Of a stretch of DNA of 6,347 nucleotides, positions 1-4,367 are shown one piece after another; the first letter of the stretch is position 1; each line of letters starts with the position of its first letter. Made by a program: the position numbers and the translations under genes. The notes below the pieces were generated by a model that saw nothing but the letters and a program-made list of their open reading frames with translations, did not search any database and was not told where the DNA came from. The stretch is taken from NCBI GenBank assembly GCA_026692825.1, contig JAPLOC010000196.1:1-6347 (forward strand), read 5' to 3'. This DNA comes from Planctomycetota bacterium (GTDB lineage Bacteria; Planctomycetota; Planctomycetia; Planctomycetales; Planctomycetaceae).

Positions 1-1285
1 CATCCCCAGTCCCCCCCTTGGCTGAGCTCCCTTTCGCGGCCCCCCCCTGTGGACTCTCAGGTTTCTCCGGCGCTTTCGCGGAGTTCGGGTCGGCGGTGTC
101 GGGTGCCGGCGCGGGGATGGCCATTCCCGGGGGAATTCCCACCAGGACCGTCGGTGCCCCCATCACCATCATGCTCGGAACCCCCGTGGGGACCGTCAAA
201 AAGGCGGTGGGAACGCCGGCCGACAAGACGGTGGGCGACCCCATGAGGATCGGTTTTCCCGACGGGGCCAGCTTGTCTCCAATCCGCGAGATCGGCTTTT
301 TCTCAACCAGGATGTTCGCGACACCGACCGCAGAAATGTCGACCTTGTCGTCTTTGTCCGTCTGTCGTACCGCGAACTTCCCTGTCCCGACCGCCGCCCC
401 GTTGAAGAACGCGTTGATCTTTTCCAGAAACGCGTCCGGGTCCATTCCCAACTGCTTGAGCTGGTCTTTGTATTTCGTCACCAGCGATTTGGCGACAGTT
501 TCCGCCGCCGAGGACTCGTCATCGATCTTCCACAGATCCAGCGCCTTGTCGGCGGCTCCGCTCAGAGCGCTCACACCGAGATCGCCCAGTGACGGTCCTT
601 TGGCCGCTCCACCAAAACAGCCTCCCTGCATAAGGTTCTGGGCGGCGGTCGCCGCGCTGGCGCCGGCCGACCCGCCGAGCGCGTTACCGAGTTGACTGAG
701 CAGCGCGCCCGGATCTCCCCCCATCAGCGAAGTGGCAAGAGAAGTTGCGGCCTGCCCGGCTAGCTGTCCCGCTGTCCCCCCGAGCCCCCCCAGGCCCAGC
801 GACTGCACCGCCTGACTCGCCAGACTGCCGAACATTCCCGGGACCGACATCCCCAGCGCGTTCATCGCCCCCGACAGCGCGCCACCCGGTGCCGCCCCGG
901 TCATGGCGGCGACCACCGCCTGCGACAACGCCGCCCCTCCCGTCTTGAGCGCCAGATCCTGCGCCATCCCGCGAAACAACGCCTGCATGTCGGCACCGCC
1001 AGGGGGAGAGCCCGCGGGGGGATCGGGCTGAGCCCGGACGAATCCCCCCCGGGGACCGGCGGCGTGAGGTGACTCCACTTCGGGAGCGGTAGTGACCGGC
1101 ACACCCAGGATCCCGTCGCGCGAGGGAATGGCCAGCAGCCGATTTCCCTCGGGATCTGTGAAGACCGGCCGGGCGAATTGTGGAGCCGGCTTCGAGGGAT
1201 CCTGGGCGAACTGCTGCAGATCACTCAGAAAATCCGCCGTGGGGCGGAACTCGAAGCCGGCGAGTTTGATGGTCGCAGTCGCCAT
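1..1285 (-). CDS. PAAR-like, Gly/Ala-rich T6SS-associated protein (3' end outside window)
   Basis: An open frame reads from ATG at 1285 down to the left edge (428 codons, no stop), so the C-terminus is missing. Residues 1-71 form a compact N-terminal region starting MATATIKLAGFEF that I do not recognise. After a Pro/Gly-rich stretch, residues 100-222 are extremely rich in Gly, Ala, Leu and Ser (for example GLGGLGGTAGQLAGQAATS), possibly membrane-interacting or a packed helical bundle. Residues 255-294 look helical and charged. Residues 320-388 contain PAAR-like beta units: VGVANILVEKKPISRIGDK, then MGSPTVSSAGVPTA, then MGAPTVLVGIPPG. PAAR proteins cap the VgrG trimer and sharpen the spike. 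The histidines that bind the tip metal in classical PAAR proteins are absent from this segment. A Pro/Ala/Lys-rich tail (about 389-428) follows and may lead into another domain. The gene starts 82 bp after the effector VgrG on the same strand, which supports a spike-tip or cargo role. The start is preceded by TCTGGTTCCACTTCC, without a Shine-Dalgarno sequence. The reading frame is firm; the PAAR assignment is moderate. Confidence 0.72.
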   Translation of the reverse strand, partial: MATATIKLAGFEFRPTADFLSDLQQFAQDPSKPAPQFARPVFTDPEGNRLLAIPSRDGILGVPVTTAPEVESPHAAGPRGGFVRAQPDPPAGSPPGGADMQALFRGMAQDLALKTGGAALSQAVVAAMTGAAPGGALSGAMNALGMSVPGMFGSLASQAVQSLGLGGLGGTAGQLAGQAATSLATSLMGGDPGALLSQLGNALGGSAGASAATAAQNLMQGGCFGGAAKGPSLGDLGVSALSGAADKALDLWKIDDESSAAETVAKSLVTKYKDQLKQLGMDPDAFLEKINAFFNGAAVGTGKFAVRQTDKDDKVDISAVGVANILVEKKPISRIGDKLAPSGKPILMGSPTVLSAGVPTAFLTVPTGVPSMMVMGAPTVLVGIPPGMAIPAPAPDTADPNSAKAPEKPESPQGGAAKGSSAKGGTGD

Positions 1286-1367
1286 GGAAGTGGAACCAGA
1301 GTCTGAAACTTGATCAATATGGCACAATTGTCGTATGCCAAAGACGATTGTTGCGTCGTGGAAATGC
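1286..1367. other. Short spacer between vgrG and the PAAR-like gene
   Basis: These 82 bases separate the TAG stop of the effector VgrG from the ATG of the next gene. No small gene fits here on the minus strand. I see no convincing promoter, terminator hairpin or Shine-Dalgarno sequence; the only notable element is the 8-bp palindrome ACAATTGT near 1324-1331. The spacing is compatible with cotranscription of the two genes. Confidence 0.6.
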
Positions 1368-4109
1368 CTACGGCTTCTTGGGGAGATGGCACCCCTCATC
1401 CACATCCCGCGCGATATTCGACAGGTAGTCCGGCACATTGACCAAATCGCCGGGTCCAGGGCGACTAATCACCGGAGGTACGGGGAAGCCCAGAACTTTC
1501 GTGGAGTAGGCCCCACCGCCACACCCCCGGTCAAACCAATAGTAGTCATCATTCCGTAATTGTGGATGCAGAGATTCGTGGATGAGTGTCTCCGCCTGTT
1601 CCTGGGGAGAGAGAGTGTGGAACGAGTCACGCAGATTGATCGTACTGGGATCACTCGGACTATAAAACGCGGGATGCGCAGGGTCACTGAGTCCGCTGTC
1701 GACAACATTCGCGTTCGAAAGAAAGTCGCGGGCTTTTTGGAACTTCTCGATCTTGGCGTCGATTTTCTTGTTGTAGTCTGGATCGGACGGATCGAGTCCA
1801 AATCGTGAATTGAGAAACGCGTTCGGGGTGGTCTTTGAGTCCTCCAATGCTTTGACTGTCTCATCAATCATCTCAACTCCCTTGGATTTCGCCGCATCGA
1901 CACCGGCCTGCGTCGCTGGGGGAGACGCTGACGATTTTGCTCCATTTGGCTGCATGTTTGGCGATTCGTCGTTCAATACTGGTCCGTCGCTTGCGCTTCC
2001 ACCCGCGCCACCCCCCGCCCCTCCAGCCGCGTTCGCCGCCGACTGGGCCGCCCCCGCCGCCGCGGAGGGGGGAGGCAGCACCGACAGCGGTGCCCCCACC
2101 TCTCCCAGCATGATGGGTGCCCCCTTCACAACCACCATCCCCCCGTCGATGTTCACCTTCGCTCCGGAGAGCTGTGTCTGCTTCGAACCGTTGATCTGGT
2201 TCGCCCCCCCCGCCTCATCCAGACAGACCAGCCCCGCCTGGATCAGCATCTGACTCCCCGTGATTTCAGTCAGTGGTGCCAACACCGCCTGGTTGGCCTT
2301 GGCGATCGACGACACCAGCATCCCCGAAATCGACACCACCCCCGCCTGGTTCATGTGGATCATTGACGTGCCACATTGCAGCGTGATCGCCGTCCCGACG
2401 TCGATCACCACGTTGCTCGCCACCTCGACGGTCTCGTTGTTCCCCACCTTGGTTGTCGAATCGGTTCCGACGCTGGTCTGCGAATTGTTCGTGACGGCGA
2501 GACTGTCGTTGTTCTTGATCTGCGTGGTCCGGTCGACCCCCACGTCCAGCGTTTCGTTGTTCCCGACGACACTGTCCATGTTGAACTGGCCATGCACACG
2601 AATCTGTTCCTGCCCCGCCGTGTCGTCGAGTGTGATCTCGTTGTTCCCGCTCCCCTTGTGAGTTTGCGACTTCATTCCCCCCCGCGTTTTTCCCGCAGGA
2701 AGTGCGAACGGCGCTTTCGCATCGCCGTTGTAAACCCGTCCCTTGATGATCGGCCGATCGGGCGAGCCGTCCAAAAACGAAACCAGCACCTCTTCACCAA
2801 TCCGTGGCAGCGAAACCGTACCCCAGCCACTCCCCGCATGCTGCTGAGACGTGCGAATCCAGCACGACGAATTCTCATCCCGTCTTCCCTCGCGGTCCCA
2901 GTGAAACTGCACCTTCACCCGACCATGTTCGTCGGGATAAATCTCCTCCCCTGGAGGACCGACTACGGTCGCCGTCTGCGGACCTTCGACAATCGACGGC
3001 TGACTCAGTCGCCTGGGTCGGAACGGGGTCTCACGCGGAATCGCCGTCACACGATTCTGGTACAGCGTCTCTTCGCCGTCCGTCAAATGAACGCCATACG
3101 CGTCCCCCACCCCCACGTCGATCGTGAGATCGGTGATCACATAGCCCCGCCCGGTCTCCCCCGCGTTCCGATGCCGCCCCATCTCGAACCATCCCCCCAG
3201 CCGAACTCCCCGGTAGGTCGTCTGGGTGGTCGCGACATCGTATTGCGCCTCCGCCTCTTCCTTGCGCAGCCGCGTGCGACGGGATCCTTCCGACGCCTCC
3301 AAATGCCCTCCCGGATACTCGAACATCTCCAACGCCGAGTTCATGGGCAATTCGAGTCGCGTCGCTTCCGAAACCAGCAGTTTCTTGGTCGGCTTCAGAA
3401 AGTCGTAGTCGGTTTGCGCCCATCCACCGGGCTGCAGGGCGTAGTTCTTTCGCCAGGTGACAATCTGCTCGCCAGGCTCGGCCAATCCGTCATCGGGGAG
3501 CCACTCCAGTTTCATCGGCAGCTTCTGGAACACGTCATTCGAGTCGGCCAGCACCATCACATGCCGACCCGCTTCGTGGCGAAAGAAGTAGAAAATCCCC
3601 TCGTCTTCCAACAGCCGGGAGACGAAGTTCAGGTCGGTTTCGCGGTACTGCACGCAGTATTCACGGGGGAGGTAGTCCGCCGACAGGCCCGACAGGTCGA
3701 AGTCGTTGAATCCCAAATCGGAGAAAATCTTCGCCACGATTTGCGGGACCGACTGATTCTGAAAGATTCGGCAGTCGGACGTTTGCGACAGGAACCACAA
3801 CCACGGGACGAGTGTCCCCCGATAGAGGGTTCCGAGTTCGTGTTGACCAACGTAAGCCAGTTCCGACAGATGCCCGTGAAAGTACTGCGGAGGGGCGGCT
3901 TCATCGGTCGGAGCGACGCGGGCGGTGATCGCCCGGCCGACCAGATCGGCCAAGTCGACCGTCGAGTCGGGAGAGATCAGATCGAGTTCGAATTCGAACG
4001 GCTTCGAAAGCCCCTCGCTTCCCCGGAGACGCTGCAACACCAGCCGGTCGGAAGGGAGCGGCGTCGCGACGGCGAGCGAGCGGGTGTGTTGGAGGGCGTT
4101 GGAGAGCAT
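1368..4109 (-). CDS. vgrG: VgrG spike protein with C-terminal metallopeptidase-like effector domain
   Basis: A 913-residue T6SS spike protein. VgrG trimers sit at the tip of the Hcp tube and are fired into neighbouring cells. Residues 1-365 are the gp27-like base, with family hallmarks such as VPWLWFLSQTSDCRIFQN (101-118), REYCVQYRETD (149-159) and EDEGIFYFFRH (168-178). Residues 373-470 are the gp5-like OB domain, including DEHGRVKVQFHWDREG (393-408) and LPRIGEEVLVSFLDG (434-448). Residues 500-600 are the beta-helix needle with repeats like VGNNETLDVGVDRTTQI. Ordinary VgrGs end soon after the AKVNIDGGMVVV motif (650-661). Here about 250 more residues follow: a Pro/Ala/Gly linker (677-735), a helical segment (736-800), and a C-terminal domain with TLIHESLH (841-848), an HExxH zinc motif. 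This is an evolved VgrG carrying a likely protease effector. The ATG at 4109 gives the expected N-terminus; no Shine-Dalgarno sequence precedes it. VgrG identity is certain; the protease role rests on the motif. Confidence 0.97.
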   Translation of the reverse strand: MLSNALQHTRSLAVATPLPSDRLVLQRLRGSEGLSKPFEFELDLISPDSTVDLADLVGRAITARVAPTDEAAPPQYFHGHLSELAYVGQHELGTLYRGTLVPWLWFLSQTSDCRIFQNQSVPQIVAKIFSDLGFNDFDLSGLSADYLPREYCVQYRETDLNFVSRLLEDEGIFYFFRHEAGRHVMVLADSNDVFQKLPMKLEWLPDDGLAEPGEQIVTWRKNYALQPGGWAQTDYDFLKPTKKLLVSEATRLELPMNSALEMFEYPGGHLEASEGSRRTRLRKEEAEAQYDVATTQTTYRGVRLGGWFEMGRHRNAGETGRGYVITDLTIDVGVGDAYGVHLTDGEETLYQNRVTAIPRETPFRPRRLSQPSIVEGPQTATVVGPPGEEIYPDEHGRVKVQFHWDREGRRDENSSCWIRTSQQHAGSGWGTVSLPRIGEEVLVSFLDGSPDRPIIKGRVYNGDAKAPFALPAGKTRGGMKSQTHKGSGNNEITLDDTAGQEQIRVHGQFNMDSVVGNNETLDVGVDRTTQIKNNDSLAVTNNSQTSVGTDSTTKVGNNETVEVASNVVIDVGTAITLQCGTSMIHMNQAGVVSISGMLVSSIAKANQAVLAPLTEITGSQMLIQAGLVCLDEAGGANQINGSKQTQLSGAKVNIDGGMVVVKGAPIMLGEVGAPLSVLPPPSAAAGAAQSAANAAGGAGGGAGGSASDGPVLNDESPNMQPNGAKSSASPPATQAGVDAAKSKGVEMIDETVKALEDSKTTPNAFLNSRFGLDPSDPDYNKKIDAKIEKFQKARDFLSNANVVDSGLSDPAHPAFYSPSDPSTINLRDSFHTLSPQEQAETLIHESLHPQLRNDDYYWFDRGCGGGAYSTKVLGFPVPPVISRPGPGDLVNVPDYLSNIARDVDEGCHLPKKP
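1371..1904 (-). other. Putative zincin toxin domain of the evolved VgrG (residues 736-913)
   Basis: This domain begins after the low-complexity linker. The pattern STINLRDSF (822-830), LSPQEQAE (833-840), then TLIHESLH with H844, E845 and H848, is the usual order in zincins: an edge strand followed by the active-site helix. H844 and H848 would bind zinc and E845 would activate water. The third ligand is unclear; D854 or D855 in NDDYYW lies 6-7 residues after H848, recalling the aspartate of M35-type aspzincins, and NVPDYLSNIA (891-900) faintly recalls their NADSYxxF segment. A glutamate further on, such as E905, is another option. Only two cysteines occur in the domain, C863 and C907, which could form a disulfide if the target compartment is the periplasm. 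M35 membership is inference; a polymorphic-toxin metallopeptidase of another family is equally possible. Confidence 0.62.
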
Positions 4110-4115
4110 GGGAAA

Positions 4116-4143
4116 GGATGAAGGATGAGGGATGAGGGATGAA
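4116..4143. repeat. Four tandem 7-bp units directly upstream of the vgrG start
   Basis: Four consecutive units read GGATGAA, GGATGAG, GGATGAG, GGATGAA on the plus strand. On the coding (minus) strand this is TTCATCC, CTCATCC, CTCATCC, TTCATCC, ending only 6 bases (TTTCCC) before the ATG at 4109. The repeat therefore occupies the place where a Shine-Dalgarno sequence would normally be. A slippage-prone 5' leader, or simply a dispersed simple repeat, are both possible. Confidence 0.9.
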
Positions 4144-4175
4144 GAAGTTGATTGAGCAACCGTTCGCCGCCGTTC

Positions 4176-4190
4176 GGTCGCGAAGCGACC
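4176..4190. repeat. Perfect 6-bp hairpin GGTCGC-GAA-GCGACC
   Basis: GGTCGC (4176-4181) and GCGACC (4185-4190) are exact inverted repeats around a GAA loop. The hairpin directly adjoins the G/C-tract palindrome at 4193 and shares the GTCGC/GCGAC core with the hairpin embedded at 4346-4358, which suggests that both belong to one repeat family. Confidence 0.75.
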
Positions 4191-4192
4191 AT

Positions 4193-4226
4193 CCCCCCCT
4201 TAGCAAGGGGGGGCAGGGGGGGTCGC
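4193..4226. repeat. G/C-tract palindromic element, left copy
   Basis: CCCCCCCTT (4193-4201) and AAGGGGGGG (4205-4213) form a perfect 9-bp stem with an AGC loop. It is followed by CA and GGGGGGGTCGC (4216-4226). The last 11 bases are the exact reverse complement of GCGACCCCCCC at 4322-4332, where a similar element stands in the opposite orientation. Elements of this style are known as dispersed intergenic repeats in several bacterial phyla; the function is unknown. Confidence 0.8.
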
Positions 4227-4234
4227 ATTGTCCG

Positions 4235-4259
4235 CGAACTGGACTCCACTTCCAGTTCG
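4235..4259. repeat. Perfect 9-bp inverted repeat between the G/C-tract elements
   Basis: CGAACTGGA (4235-4243) and TCCAGTTCG (4251-4259) are exact inverted repeats with a 7-base spacer, CTCCACT. The element lies between the two facing G/C-tract copies. It could be an RNA hairpin or a protein-binding site. It is not followed by a T-run on either strand, so it is not a standard terminator. Confidence 0.75.
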
Positions 4260-4303
4260 ACCTGTCTTCAACTTCGTTGTTACGTGACTGTTTGCGATTG
4301 AGG

Positions 4304-4314
4304 GCGCAGTGCGC
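4304..4314. repeat. Small palindrome GCGCA-G-TGCGC
   Basis: GCGCA (4304-4308) and TGCGC (4310-4314) pair perfectly around a single base. A one-base loop cannot close as an RNA hairpin without opening a pair, so it may be a DNA palindrome only. In such GC-rich DNA this may be a chance occurrence; it is recorded because it adds to the dense cluster of inverted repeats in this spacer. Confidence 0.4.
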
Positions 4315-4321
4315 TGACCGA

Positions 4322-4367
4322 GCGACCCCCCCCGGCCCCCCAGATGTCGCTGCGCGACGGGGGGGTC
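4322..4367. repeat. G/C-tract palindromic element, right copy, overlapping the vgrG stop codon
   Basis: GACCCCCCC (4324-4332) pairs with GGGGGGGTC (4359-4367) as a 9-bp outer stem. Inside it, GTCGC (4346-4350) and GCGAC (4354-4358) form a second stem with a TGC loop. A second C-run lies at 4336-4341. The layout, GCGAC followed by two C-runs, a small palindrome and a G-run, matches the left copy read on the other strand. Two bases of the TGA stop (4366-4368) of the upstream VgrG lie in the stem. The structure could slow RNA decay or weakly terminate transcription, but it has no downstream T-run. Confidence 0.75.

Larger units (their letters stand above)
4110..4365. other. Repeat-rich, gene-free spacer between the two vgrG genes
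   Basis: These 256 bases contain no credible gene. Short open frames crossing it encode peptides such as PPLSKGGQGG and HPSSFIL, typical translations of dispersed intergenic repeats rather than proteins. The spacer holds a 7-bp tandem repeat, several perfect stem-loops and two facing G/C-tract elements, each listed separately. I see no clear promoter. None of the hairpins is followed by a T-run on the minus strand, so no classical intrinsic terminator can be called. Confidence 0.75.

Noticed and set aside
18..695. Plus-strand open frame of 225 codons at the left edge
   Set aside because: The minus strand carries a continuous 428-codon frame through the same bases with PAAR-like units and a sensible start; the plus-strand product is low-complexity and unrecognisable.
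1335..1559. Plus-strand 74-codon frame as a possible antisense immunity gene
   Set aside because: It overlaps the conserved HExxH-containing end of the VgrG on the opposite strand, has no family resemblance and no ribosome binding site; nothing supports it beyond being open.
2376..4121. Plus-strand open frame of 581 codons opposite the effector VgrG
   Set aside because: It is an antisense shadow of a gene with unmistakable VgrG motifs. Its translation is rich in Arg, His and Pro without recognisable domains. A similar antisense frame lies opposite the other vgrG, as expected from homologous coding strands.
4116..4143. Tandem 7-mers as a CRISPR array or iteron origin
   Set aside because: The units are contiguous, only 7 bp long and without spacers; there is no AT-rich region, replication gene or cas gene nearby.
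4322..4367. Intrinsic terminator after the right-hand vgrG
   Set aside because: The stem is strong and well placed, but no T-run follows it on the minus strand, so it is recorded as a repeat rather than a terminator.
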